From assembly GCA_028095005.1 (NCBI GenBank), contig CM051460.1, forward strand, positions 65,821,676 to 65,885,675: a stretch of 64,000 nt of DNA, in the 5' to 3' direction. This stretch comes from Rhynchospora pubera. Lineage: Eukaryota; Streptophyta; Magnoliopsida; Poales; Cyperaceae. Each line of letters begins with the position of its first letter. The stretch's first letter is position 1. Made by a program: the position numbers and the translations under genes. Positions 48,131 to 60,589 of the stretch are shown here, in pieces. The notes under the pieces are model-generated. The model had not been told where the DNA came from. It saw only the letters and a list, made by a program, of their open reading frames with translations, and made no database searches.

Positions 48131-50241
48131 TCAATTTCAAATCCTGAAAGTACTGTAGGTAAAGCTCAAATCCTACCGGTTGCGTTACTGTTTTAGAATG
48201 AATCTGAGCCCTTCGTCTCCACTAACATTGTCGCTGCCTTTTTCCTTGCTTCCACGAAGCTTCGTGCGAAGCTTCTTCCGGATACTTCTTCTCTTTCACT
48301 TTCTCCAACAAAGCAAACACCTCTCTCTCGGAGTCTCTCTCTCTCTCTCTCTCTTCGTCTTCCTTCTCTCTCCATCACGACTAGGGTTTTCTCCTTCCCA
48401 CAAGTTCTGTCAGCTGAGCTTTCGCTAGCTCAATTAGGACAGGTCTAGGACATATGCCATCCTCTTTCACTGCCTGCTCCTCTTTACTTCCTCCGTGGAA
48501 AGGGATGGTTGATGTAAAGAGAGCGTAGTGAAGAGGAGGAGCAGCGGTAGGAACGGCGCATGCTCATCGACGCAGGTTGGGTTAGGATTTTTCCACGGAG
48601 GTTCAGATCAGCCTACTAGAAGTTTTTCTTTGCTTGCTTCATTTTTTTCCTTCTTCGAACTGTTCTGTTCTTCTCCCCCTCGATCTGGGTGCTCAAGGTA
48701 ATTCTATTCACTTTAGTTTCGGTCAATTCGCATTTTCTCTTCTTTCATGCTCTGTTGATCTGATATCCGTCCTAAACCCTGAATCAAATTTGTATTATAG
48801 CTCTATCCCAGTAGCACAGCTGGGAGTGACAAATTTAGATCGTTTTGGTAACGATAGTTTTTGTGAAATCAACAAATCTTACTTATAGCTGTTTACGACC
48901 TCAGATTTCATTCAATTGGTAATTTAAGATATCTGTTCCATAACATATTTGTTCTTTCTTTTAACCATTTTATCAATTATCTATAATCTAATTGATTTCT
49001 TCTCAATTTCAGGTGCATAGTGGATGAATTGGGTCGGTATTCTACAGAAAATATGTTGCAAATTTCAGGATTTTTTTTCCCTCCTCATTTTGTTATTTTG
49101 AGTTATTAATGTTAAGAAGCTTTCATTCTTATCTGCAATTTGAGATTTTTATATTTTAAAGATGTGCTGGTCTGACTTGCATAAAGCACGTGTTAGGAAC
49201 ATAATCCATGCTCATATTTTCCGATTCTTGCTCCCTTATGTAAAAACTGAAGGAAAACATAATCCATGCGTCATTGTGTAATTTGAGTTCTGTGGATTAA
49301 TGGATTGCTTTCTCTTCGATTCTGGATTATGGTATGATGTTGGTGCCCCTAATACTGTCTATAATTTGCATTTCTAAAACTTTGGGCCGTAAGTGCTATC
49401 GAGTGATAGTTATGATGTTTTCGAAACTTGGGACCATTTGGTACCACGTCCGATTTGCTTACTGGCTTCATTAATTATATTCAGTTCTGATGTTGTGGAA
49501 GCTTGGCACCAGTTGGTACCAAGTTCGGATTATTTCAAAAAAGAAAAAAAGGATCGCAATTAACTTTTTGTGCGTCTGTTTAACTGGCTTCATGAAGTTG
49601 TTACTGTTGAGGGAAATGACTTTTCAACACAATCAATAGTCCTGTGATCTGACTGTGGTTTTAATAAAGATGATAACACTATCGATTATATCTATCCAAT
49701 ATTTGTTACTGTTTATTAAAAAGATAAATAGCGAAGAAGTTCATTTGTGACTACGGTGGTCAATGCATGATAATAGCAATTCAGGTTAGTTAGATCTCTG
49801 TTGATGTTTTATGTTTTGTGTATATATTTTTTTTGTTCGATTTATTCATTGTACCCACAAAATTAGTTTAGTTTTTTAAAAAAAAAAAAATCTATTCCTC
49901 TTCTTTTAACTGTTCTCGGGTTTTCCCTCTTATAGGTTTTTTAGTTGTAATTGTTGGATAATTTTTTCTTACAGTTACAATTCTGTGCATATAATAAGGG
50001 AGAAGTAGAGAGGCTATGGCATCAAAGTTCATAAGAGACCTTGGCTCAGATTGTAGCGATTCTGATTCATTTTGTTCTTTGTTCGGCCTAGCTATTCGTC
50101 TTTGCTTCGAATGTTATGTATTTCTTGCTTTTTCTAATTTAATTTAGACCAGAGTTCGATTTGTAACTAATTGCGCATGCTTTATGAGTTTGGATATTAT
50201 TCTGCCATAAATGCAAGTTATGTGATGTTTACTAATTACAC
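48131..50241. other. Gene-like leader region without recognised coding
   Basis: 48180-48440 and 48610-48700 are C/T-rich and resemble a plant 5' leader followed by an intron. No exon with recognisable protein follows. At 49430-49530 two ~30-base segments sharing 'ggtacca(c/a)gt(c/t)cg' are repeated. The ORFs here are low complexity. Confidence 0.35.
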
Positions 50242-53200
50242 TGTTGTCGCGGCTTTTTCGTCATTCCCTCGAAGAATGGAATTGGGTTTCCCTTGAGAAA
50301 TGGGAACATAGCCTTGGATTCACCCCCTTAAGGCTCGAGTAGGCGCAAGCCCCTACTGTTAATTACCCCGTGATCGCTCACGAGAACCTCTGATTAAGGG
50401 ATTTGAAGAATTTTATGTAAAGGCTAGGAGGAATCATTTGTTTTGTGTTTATTTTATTTCTTTTGGTTTAGACCGGACTCGATTGATGTACCAAACCTAA
50501 TTAACGGGACCCAATTGAGAACACTTGAATGATTTTGTTATTTGATACGGACTCTATTTTCATTTCTTGGTGTTGGGGCGCTATTTTAGATCCTTAGGCT
50601 ATTTTGGGCCTTTGGACGATTTAAATTTGGATTTGGGTTTTCAAGGCTATTTTGGGCCTTTCGATTTGATTTGAGGTTTGATTTCAAGGCCATTTTGGGC
50701 CTTGGATTTGAGTTTGATTCGAAGGCTATTTTGGGCCTTTCGAGTTGGATTTAATTTGAAATTGCAAGACTATTTTAGGTCTTGAATTTGATTTGGATTT
50801 GATTTAAATTTCAAGTCTATTTTAGACCTTTCAATCTAATTTGAAATTTCAAGACTATTTCAAGTCTTGGATTTGATTTGGATTTCTCGGGATTACTTTG
50901 GACCGCTTCATGAGAATTTCCAATCTTGGAGTTGCTTGAAGTCGATTTCGATTTGATGAAGAGATTTCGTTCCTTTGACTGGAGAGGTTTCAGTTTTGAT
51001 TTCGGAAATTTGTTTAATTTAATTGAGTTTTAATATCATTTTAGAATTTTACAAATTAATTTGACATCATTTTAGAATTTTATAAAATTTATTTAATTTT
51101 AAAAATACTTCAAAAATAGAAAAGACTAATAATTTGATAGATTTTTATATCAAAATATTAGTGAATTTGGTTTATTTAGATTTTTAGGATTTCATGGATA
51201 TTTTATTTGAATTTTTCTGAGTTTCCTACTATTTTTAATGAATTTTTGAAGTTTATGCTGATTTGGCATTTTCTGATTGGTCCACGTGTGCACAGAAGCT
51301 GTTGTGGCTGCTGACTAACATCTGGCGTGGCACTGACGAGGCTGCTGGCGTGGCACCCGTTATTTTATTTATTTTAAATCGATTTGTTTTGGTGTAGCAA
51401 GTCACTGTCGTGTCAGTGACCCGCCTCAAGAGATTTCGCAACAGGGGATCTAGTGTGGCGGCGGATTCAAACCCATCTTCTCCGCCAGGAAATGGCTTTT
51501 TGCAGAAAGGTCCCTTTTTTTCTTCGGCGAAATTGCGGCGATTCTGGCGACAACTCCAGTCTTTTTTAGATGCGTTGGAATCGTGAAGGGGAGGAGAAAA
51601 TCTTGGTATACTCCATTCTTGCTGTCAAAGCTTGTACTACAGTGCTATTCTTGAAGGAGCTCGTACAGCCATTAATGGCGTTTGGACCTTTCTGACCCTC
51701 TCTTTCTACCAGTAAGAGGTTTCCCACATTAATTTGTATGTGTTAAAGACAATGGTGAAGTCAATTTGACTTGGAGAGACTTTGAAGTAGGTGGTTTCGA
51801 CTGAGGCATTTCGGTTTGAATTTGAACAGATTTGTATCTGTGTTGTGGGGCCCACGCAGAGGTTTTCTTGTGCCAAAAACCACTTGGTTAGCTTCAGGAG
51901 ACTGAGTTTAGTTTGTCTGTGCATTGAATCTAATTTGAGGCATTGTAATTTGATGTGAGAAGCATTGAGGCAGAAAGAGTAGTCACCTTTGTTCAATGTC
52001 ACTTGCTTGCAACTCATTTTACATCAAAAGGTTTGCTTTAATATCCAATTTTAATCCAGTTGAACTTGTTTTGTATGTCCAATCAACAACATGTGTATGA
52101 GCTAGTAAATTAGCAGTTGTTATCATTTGTAATCTTCATTTTTATGTACATTTACTATTGTCTTGAGACAGTGTCCATTTGAGTTGCACAGATGCTGGAA
52201 AATGAGTTGCAGAGTCTACGAATAACACATTTGAAGCTGCTGAAGATGACTTTGACATATATACCTATGTGTTTTGCATAGATATGTTTTTAAACACATT
52301 TAACCATCAATACAGCTTCTGTCCCTTATTAATCTGTGTGAAATTCCATAAATGGAACAGCTTACTCCATGCAGCCCATAGGATTATGCACCTGCTGTCC
52401 ATGTATGCTTCTGTATTTTTATGAAGAGATAACCTTATATTTTTATTTATTTATTTTATTTCTAACCATATTTTCTTATATTTATGTATTTTTTGCACAC
52501 ATTTATTTATTTCATGAACATATGAAATTGAACTTGACAAATGCAAAACTTATATCATTGTATGCATTTTAGTCCTAAACTTTAAGCAAATTGCAACACA
52601 TGAGGGCTGGTTAAGGTTTAACACGACTTTCATCATTTTTGTGCTATTTTTGAATTGTTTATGACTTGAACATGGTTAGGCCAGAGCCAATGCTCTGGAC
52701 CTGTACCAAATCAAGTTGATACTGCCATGAGAGACTAAAGCTGGGCTAAAGACCTCTACATGGCATCCATGGTGCTTTTACATTGGACATGATGATGCCA
52801 CATGAAGCGAAGAGCCATGCTCTAAACCTCCATGAGGCACCTTTATTTGAACCATCCCATGGCCATGACTGATGCTACGCTTTAGACCATGACTCATGGG
52901 AGTTGTATTTTTATGACTCAAGCACACCATTGTTTGGTGGCTGAGTTAAAGAAGATGAAAACACAAAACGGCGAATTAATACTTGAAGTTACTTTCCTTG
53001 GTTTTCACACAGAGGATTACAAACACACGCCTCTCAATCCTACCTTTCTTTCTCTTTTCAAAGCTGTTTGACGAATTGCCTTTCTCAATTACACTCTGAC
53101 TATCCTAATTAAGCAAAATAATAAGAGCCTAGACCTAGCCTAATTCTGTAGCCACTCTCCTCCTTTCTTCCTCTCCTTCAATTGGACTTATATAGGCTGG

Positions 53201-54104
53201 GGTTAGGGTTTCACTTCCTTGAGCCGTGAGCATCTCCATCGTCATATTTTGATCCCATGGCTTAGCATTGACTGCGCTAGGGTTAGGTTTAGGGAAAAAC
53301 AGGGGCGGGGTTTCTGGTTTTGAGCTTATGGTGCGGAGGAGGCCACGTCGCCAGCGTTCTTCACCTTTTCTTCTTTCTACCCGGCATCTGGCGGTAAGAA
53401 ATCGCCATTTTCTTTTTACCCAGGGGAAGGAGGCTCTTACAAGTGGGCCCTCGCAAGAGAGAGCGAGATGAGCGAATCCGTTTCACCGTGCACCAATACA
53501 GATCTTTTTGAATTTTGTACGCGGTGTTTACACACCAGGTGCACCCGATGTTTTAAAACAGAATAGTAATTCTTCCAAGGGGAAGTGACTCACTCGGCCC
53601 CCCTGGGATCTGCTCCAACGGACGTACGCGACAGAGGCTTTCGATTTTTGTGGGAATTTCTTTCATTTTCCATTGATCTTCTACCTTTTCTCTTAATGCA
53701 ATCCAAAATAAATTCTTTGAAGGCCTTTCCATGGGTATTTTTGGATAAAATTTTATGGACAGGCTTAGAAAAATATGAAGAATTTAATGGTTTAATTTGT
53801 TTTGGTAAATTCCACATAGATTTATTTTGGTAATTTTAGAGAATTTTTGGGTTTCTTTGCAAATTTTGGATTTTGTGTGGGTAATTTTAGGATTTAAAAA
53901 TTATGATAATTCATAATAATTCTTACGAAATTTTTGGGTAAATTTTGAGGATTTTTGGAGTTTTTTTTATATTTTTTGTAATTTGATTTTGATTTTTTGG
54001 CAATTTGGGAATTTGGTTTTCGCTGCTTGACTTTTGTTTTTCGCAATTTGGTTTTGGTTTAAATTTGTATTTTGGTTTTTAGGGTTTTATTTTTAGGGTC
54101 AACA
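50242..54104 (+). repeat. Possible long LTR, TGTTG...CAACA
   Basis: It starts TGTTGTCGCGGC and ends GGGTCAACA, which are matching LTR-like inverted ends. The right ~730 bases (53370-54104) are homologous to the repeat ending at 8071. A TATATAGG lies near 53190. No target duplication is seen (TACAC/ACTAT), so the borders are tentative and the segment may be composite. ORFs within it are not supported as genes. Confidence 0.4.
50540..50900 (+). repeat. Degenerate palindromic minisatellite
   Basis: About seven units of 40-55 bases, each containing AAGGCTATTTTGGGCCTT or a variant that pairs with itself. Units towards the right have drifted to AAGACTATTTTAGGTCTT and AAGTCTATTTTAGACCTT, with the arms changing together so that pairing is kept. 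Confidence 0.7.
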
Positions 54105-55613
54105 ACTATAAGTGATATGCAAGTTAGTCATTGGAGCAAATCAGGGTTTAAATCCGATTAAGCATTTTGCTGCATTGTTTATTTATTTCTTCATATTGGT
54201 TTAGGGCTGCATTGCTTGGTAGAGGAAAAGAAAGATGGGAATCCTCCTAAGGGCTTCCAGAGGTGTGCCAGTTTTTCAGGTTACGCTTTTTTCTTCGAGT
54301 TTCCATTGAATTTGATGATGATTGCTGCTAATTAGGTAACAATACCCGCTCTCCCATTGTTATATTGCCTTCTTAGTTTTGAACCGGTCATTGTTTTTGC
54401 TTCATAAGAATTTTTATGTGCCTTTATTTCTATAACATTTGTGTTCTTATATTTTTTTAATCATACCATTAGATCTATACACTGCAAAATAATATGACAC
54501 ACCTATGATAAATTTGTTGTTTTGCTTTGATAGATTATCAATCGCGACTACAGTGTGTCAGTGCTCTCATGGTGGTGTCTGTTCTTTGATTTTCCAGGTT
54601 TCTTGCTGGTGCTGCTGTTCTCGATTCTTATGTTTGCCCACCAAGGAAAGATGATGTGATGCGCTGGTATATCAGATCAGATGTGATGGAGGTTTTCCTG
54701 GTCAGGCCAGAGATTTGAATTTCTGTTGAACAAGGTATGCTTCAGCTTTTCATTTCTATTCTATGCTGTTTGATCTTTGGGTGATGATAGAGTATGCTGA
54801 TCAGTTGAGTTGTGTTAAAAAAATGGTCCTGTGATTTCTTACGTTCTTGGAAGAGGTCAAGTTAAATTTTGGTGTGTTTTTAGAAATCGATTATAAATCT
54901 AATTGGCAAATTCAGGTTGCTGATTTTCTGTCATGTCAGATCATGATAGGTGTTCAATTCAAAGATATAAAGAGTATTTTTTTTGTGTGATGATTTCAGA
55001 CGGTTTAGAGTGAAATTATCTGAACTGATAAAGACGGCTACGGTGAGGTCGACATGCTGGGTCTTCATACCTATAAAGGAGGTAATATCACCACAATTTT
55101 CAATTTCTATGAAGCTGATTGGCTATTATAAAATGTCCTGAATTATTTTTATGTTTTAATCATCTATGATGTCATTCTTTTTGGAATTTACATGCCTGTA
55201 AACATCCAACAAAGAAAAATAATTTTCAAATTGCTCCAGGTCTTCTTTGAATATAAATGTCCTCTTTAATTGTTGCTACAATATTATTTACATATTCTTC
55301 TATTTTTGTAGAAATTTTATAGAAAGAATTTATAAACTTCTACCGGAAGTTGCTACTGGATGAAAGATTCCACTCATGCTTTTCTTTTTTATTATATTGT
55401 AAAATTTAAAATATAAATTCCTCTTTAGATGTTACCGATTAGCTTATATTGAGAGAGATTAGAGACTGCATTTCTTGGGCTATTTAATTAACTGACATCC
55501 ATTATCAGATACAGTACCTGGAAAAATAAATGTTGTTATTCGTAGATACACTGATTACATAATATAGAATGTTGATGTATTCTTATATACTTATAATTTT
55601 ACAATACTATTGA
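54105..55613. other. Intergenic or Helitron interior, no gene recognised
   Basis: Several short stretches have exon-like borders (for example before 54599 and 55001), but none gives a protein I recognise. They may be captured gene fragments. Confidence 0.3.
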
Positions 55614-55621
55614 GTTCTAAG

Positions 55622-56059
55622 CAAGCTTTTAAATTTCAGTTTTCTCGGTATGGCGGTCCAAGTCCTCATGTTATTTCGGTGTTATTTCGATGTTATAACG
55701 GCGATATAACGGTGTAGTGTTTTTTTCAAAGTTTGACACGCATCAATTCTATAACTATCAATTTATATGTTTATACATCTCCAATACTCCATACAAATAG
55801 CATACGGCCATACCAAATTCAATATACTGCAATGTACCAATATTGAGTAGCAGTAGCAGTTTGTACCAATTTAACAATAGTTCAATATTGAATACACAAT
55901 TTAACAATAGTAGCAATAAGAGCTTGTTATTTCGCCAAAATAACTGAAATAACGCGTTACGTTATTTTCTCAATTAAGACTGTAACGTTCATGCGGTTTG
56001 ACACAGAATACCGCTATTTCTGTTATTTCGTCGTTATTTCGCAGAAATTTAGAAGCTTG
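55622..56059. mobile_element. hAT-type MITE, 8-bp target duplication
   Basis: The ends CAAGCTTTTAAATTTC and the reverse complement CAAGCTTCTAAATTTC are inverted repeats flanked by exact GTTCTAAG (55614-55621 and 56060-56067). An 8-bp duplication is the hAT hallmark. The interior has many GTTATTTCG/CGAAATAAC words. 438 bp, no coding. Confidence 0.82.
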
Positions 56060-56067
56060 GTTCTAAG

Positions 56068-56654
56068 TAAATATTCATCCATTTATTTTCAGTATTTCAA
56101 ATTATTGTTGATTTCATCTTTGTACATTGCCATTTGCACATATAAAATTACCCTCTAATAATGAGAGGCTGCTGAGGATTTTACTATTTTAAACCCCAAA
56201 ACAGTACATATTTATTCCACAATACATGTTTTGAATTGATTGTGAGGCCAATGATTGCATTCTGATTTTGTTTACCACATTGTCAGGTCAGTGTTTTGGC
56301 AATTCTTTCTCATGAATTATCTATTGTCAAAATAAGGCTTTCTCATGAACAAGCTCAAAATAAGGCTCCCTTATTCTTTTTGGTAAAATGTAGCTTATGC
56401 CTGAGTATTTATCGGTGCAGGTTGGTTTGACAATAAAGCAAATTATTTGTAAAAAAACGGAGCTTAATAATGATAACAAGATCCCATTTGGAGAACTGAA
56501 ATTTGCTATATGCGAGCTTCATCACCACTTACACCAATTTCTGTGTTCTGCTATATACCCAGTTTATTGGGAGAAAAATTATATTCGCTCGCCAACAAGC
56601 ATGACAATTAGATAAACTATCAATGTGCTAAAATATATAGTATAATTGTCTTGG
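56068..56654. other. Interior of possible second Helitron, no gene recognised
   Basis: AT-rich. The ORF at 56397-56615 follows a TGCAG but has no recognisable domain. Confidence 0.35.
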
Positions 56655-56694
56655 GTTAATCTTGCATCGAGCGAATCGCGATGCAATAGCTAGT
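56655..56694 (+). mobile_element. Second Helitron 3' terminus
   Basis: A perfect 8-base stem TTGCATCG (56662-56669) and CGATGCAA (56679-56686) is followed by TAG and CTAGT (56690-56694), then T. This fits a Helitron end, including the following T of the AT target. The 5' end was not found. Confidence 0.6.
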
Positions 56695-56951
56695 TTACTC
56701 AAAATTTACTTCTGTTCGCACTCTATCCGACAAATCAATTGAAGTATTAAAATCATTTTAAAAGTGCTAAAAGCAGTGGGAACTGTCCCGAATATTTGAA
56801 CACAAATCAATAATTAAATACGGGCTACAGAAAACTCTCATATATTATATTTTGCACTTAAATTAAATTTACTTATCTGGTTCCGACATTAAATATTCAT
56901 TAAATAATATAATGCTAAATTGAGAGATATTATGACAAAACTAGATTATTG

Positions 56952-57554
56952 TAGTGTTCTCCAATTCTGCGTGTCGTGTCAAATACAATCGTATTAGAGT
57001 CTCGTGTTGTGTCGTGTTGACACGATTTACTTTTTTTAATCGTATCGTGTCGTGCTTAGTGCTGAGAAGAGACAACACGACAAGTATTTTGACACGACAC
57101 GTCGTGTTAGACTGTTAGTCGTGTCATATCGTGACAGATTATTTTATTATTTTTTTAAATAAAAAATTAAAAATAAGAGAAAAATTACTAAATGTCATAA
57201 TTTATTATTTGATTAAGTTTAAACTTTTTATTAATATTTTTTATAAAAGATAATAATTAGATTAGAATAATATTATGATTTAAATGATGGTAAATAATAT
57301 GATGTAGTATTATAAATTGAAATTAAATTATTAATTTTGTTTAAATAATCATTAGTAATAATTAAATTTGTGTTGAGCTGTTGTGTTAATTCGTGTTCAT
57401 ATCATTTTTCGTGTCGAATCGTGTCGTGTTGAATTGTGCCAAACTTTCTAATATCCCAACACGACACAATAACATGATCGTGTTGTGTCAATTTTGTATT
57501 CGTACCGTGTTGTGTCGTGCCAACACGATTGTGTCTTGTCATTTTGAAGAACAC
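56952..57554. mobile_element. CGTGTCGTGTTG-rich MITE with ~10-bp target duplication
   Basis: The ends TAGTGTTCTCC and the reverse complement GTGTTCTTC are short inverted repeats. The flanks are TAGATTATTG (56942-56951) and TAGTTTATTG (57555-57564), one mismatch. Both ends are packed with CGTGTCGTGTTGACACGA-like words in both orientations; the middle is plain AT-rich. No coding. The duplication length suggests a Mutator relative. Confidence 0.6.
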
Positions 57555-57564
57555 TAGTTTATTG

Positions 57565-58759
57565 TGGTGTTAAGCTAATTTTTAAACTATTTAATTAAAA
57601 AAGTACTCATTATTCGTTGTACGTAATGAATAACAACATAGGCGTCAATGTTGTTTTTTTTAATTAAAAGGTTCTACTAATTGGATGGTTCAATTTGAGA
57701 AAAATATAGTTTTGTTTTTTAATTATTTTGAGGGTTTCAAAAAATTATTTGACTGTGAAAATTTATATAATTGCTCTCAGATATATGAGGAATCCTGTCA
57801 TATAATATTTTCTAATTATAGACTATAAAATATTTTAAATTATTTTCTAAGCCTCATCAAATTTAATCTCTATTATAGTTTCATTCTTTGATTGTTTGAA
57901 AGCTTTTAAAAATTTGTTTCTCTATTTATATTTATATACTTATTTACAAAAATACAGAGAATTTTGTCATGTAGAATTTTTTAATTATGGACTTATATAA
58001 ATATATGGAGAACTATTGACAGCATCTCAAATTTTTTTAATTTTGGATATTTGGGTATTTAAAGTTCTTCCTAATTTTTTTATCCTATTTAATATTCATG
58101 CTCACAGAATTATAAAGAGCTAAATTTTATCTAATTTTGTGCTATAAAATTTTTGAAATATTTCTATCATCAAATATTTCTTCAAAATTCACAAAAACGT
58201 GTCTTATCTTTTTAATCATTTGAGCGCTTTCCTAAATTCATATTTGCATCAAATTTTATATGAAAGCTTGAATTATTATAAGAAATCCAGCGACGCCTTT
58301 TTTAATTATGTATCATCTATTAGAATCATTGTATAGTATTATATTATTTTTTCAATTACAATCTCATGATCCCTATTAACTATTATAATTTATTGTATAA
58401 TATTATACTATGTAATTTATAAATTATTATTACCACAATTATTATACTTTATTTTCTAATATCATGCTATATAATATACATATAAATTATAGTTTGCATT
58501 ATCATTTTTAATTGCTAATGTATATTTTGTAATATTACTACTGTGTAATATGTATAATTTAATTAATATAATCATTATTTATAAAATGTAAGTTAAAAGT
58601 TGTTGGCATACTAGTTTAATATTCTCTGGCCAACTAGATATAAGTGACAAAGAAAAAGACAAAAGTCCAACTTAACCCATTTCTTATTATATCCCATTTA
58701 ATATTCTCTCCTTCCAAATGATTTCCCATCCCTGAAAACACTCTGAAATGTTAGAGTAA
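57565..58759. other. Intergenic, extremely AT-rich
   Basis: No gene and no clear repeat structure is seen. Confidence 0.45.
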
Positions 58760-58935
58760 TTACGGAAGCTAGTTACGGATTTCAGGATTCCGTAACTAGT
58801 CTGTTAGGGTTTCCAGAAACTCGTAACTAAGGTCTGAATTTGAAATTTCGTATTTATGATACTATTTAAATAATTTTGATTATATTGATATTATTATTAA
58901 TATTTTATATTATTTTTAAAGTTTTCGGACCAGTA
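58760..58935. repeat. Right member of the inverted repeat pair
   Basis: Reverse-complement match to 47940-48130. See that entry. Confidence 0.65.
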
Positions 58936-59220
58936 CCAGTCCAACACCAGCATGGCTAAATTCAAATAAGCAAGAGAAGTCGTAGAAACTGGGTGTGTTT
59001 TGATGCAATGAAATAAAATTTATTTCGAATAAGATCTATTCCGAATGAAACTAAATACAATTTGATTAAAGTTTATTCTGAATAAGGTCTTATTGAAGTC
59101 CTTATTCTTATATCATGGAAATGATTGAATAAGAATGGAATTAGAGGAGAGAGGAGAGAGAAAGAGCCATTTTGTCTTATTCATTTTCCTTATACGGGAC
59201 TACGGGAGCTTCCAAACGAA

Positions 59221-59377
59221 GGGTGCGTTTGGATCGTTGGAAGAAAGAAGAAGAAGAAGGAAAAAGAAGAAAAAAAATTATAAACAATCCAAACTCTTCA
59301 CAAAGTTACACACTTTCCAATACTTCTTCCCACTTCTTCCCTTCTTCCCTTCTTCGCACACCTATCCAAACGGTGCC
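59221..59377. mobile_element. MITE, GGGTGCGTTTGGAT family, TSD GAA
   Basis: The ends GGGTGCGTTTGGATCG and the reverse complement GGCACCGTTTGGATAG are flanked by GAA on both sides. The interior is purine-rich on the left and pyrimidine-rich on the right around 'aaattataaacaatccaaac'. The two ORFs called across it are readings of the A/G-rich arm. Confidence 0.8.
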
Positions 59378-59476
59378 GAAGAGACGACACACACTTGCTT
59401 GTCATATAGTTAGAGATAGACCCTTGATAGTACTGGGCTGTTGATAGTAGTTAAGGGAAACTCTTAATTTCTCTAT

Positions 59477-59633
59477 GGGTGCATTTGGATATAGGAAGAA
59501 AGAAGAAGAAGAAGGAAGAAGGAAGAAAAAAAATTATAAACAATTCAAACTCTTCACAAAGTTACACGCTTTCCAATATTTTTTCCCACTTTTTCTCTTC
59601 TTTCCTTCTTCCCACACCTATCCAAACGGAGCC
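59477..59633. mobile_element. MITE, same family, TSD TAT
   Basis: The ends GGGTGCATTTGGATAT and the reverse complement GGCTCCGTTTGGATAG are flanked by TAT (59474-59476 and 59634-59636). Close copy of the preceding element. Confidence 0.8.
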
Positions 59634-59636
59634 TAT

Positions 59637-60044
59637 AAGTAGTTAAGATGATTGACCCTTGATAGTACTGGGCTGTTGTGACATGGGGTCTATTTTGAGC
59701 CGTCAAGATTACGGCCTGCTTAATTATTCCGTTTCAATGCATCTACATGTCCTTTGCCGAAAGCAATGCGTATATACATTTAAAAAGTTTTTTTTATTTT
59801 TTTTTTCATTTACACATACATACGTATATACATCCAATTTAGCGTTAGCTGAACTAAGGATTTAAAAAAATATATATATTGTGTGACTGTTTACACGCGA
59901 CACGTCAATGTAACGGTATTTTAAATTTAATTTTAATACATTTATTGTAACAATATTTACTATTCACATATAGACGTTTCTCTTTCCCGTGAGCTTTGGA
60001 CAGAATCATGCGTTGAAAAAAAAGACTAAACTTGCCCTTATTGG

Positions 60045-60077
<33 letters not shown>

Positions 60078-60574
60078 ATTTGTTATTTTTTGTTGAATCG
60101 AAAAATGTCTTCAAAGATTACGGACATTGTTGTAAATTTTATTTAATGTTGAGCTTGTTACGCACCTAAAGATGACACACACAAAGAAAACAAATTTTGG
60201 ATCTATAATTTATAATTAAATGTTTATACACCACAAAATTAAAAAAACCGTGCTGTATAAGAAATTTTGTTTATTTATAATTCTACAGGAATAAATATGG
60301 AAAAGTTCTGGATAAATTATTTTGGTCATAAATTAATATTTTTCTAGTTTGTAAACTATAATATTTCACCATCGTTGGATTGAAAATTGATGATATTAAA
60401 AATTTATTTGCAAAATTGATAATTTCTGATCCCATAGAAAGAATTTGTATGCCGTTCATGTTTTTGGCAATCTTTATCATTAAAATATAACGTATAATAT
60501 CCCCACCAATTTTCATTCGATCGTTGCTTGTTGCATGGAGGGATACACTTAATTTACAAGTATTATTTTCAGTT
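59637..60574. other. Intergenic, AT-rich
   Basis: Contains a TA dinucleotide repeat at about 60048-60073. No supported gene; minus-strand ORFs at 59905 and 60283 lack features. Confidence 0.45.
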
Positions 60575-60589
60575 AAAAAATGATTAATT

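Noticed and set aside
59135..59444. ORFs of 92 and 90 residues
   Set aside because: They run through a MITE arm rich in AAG and its complement.
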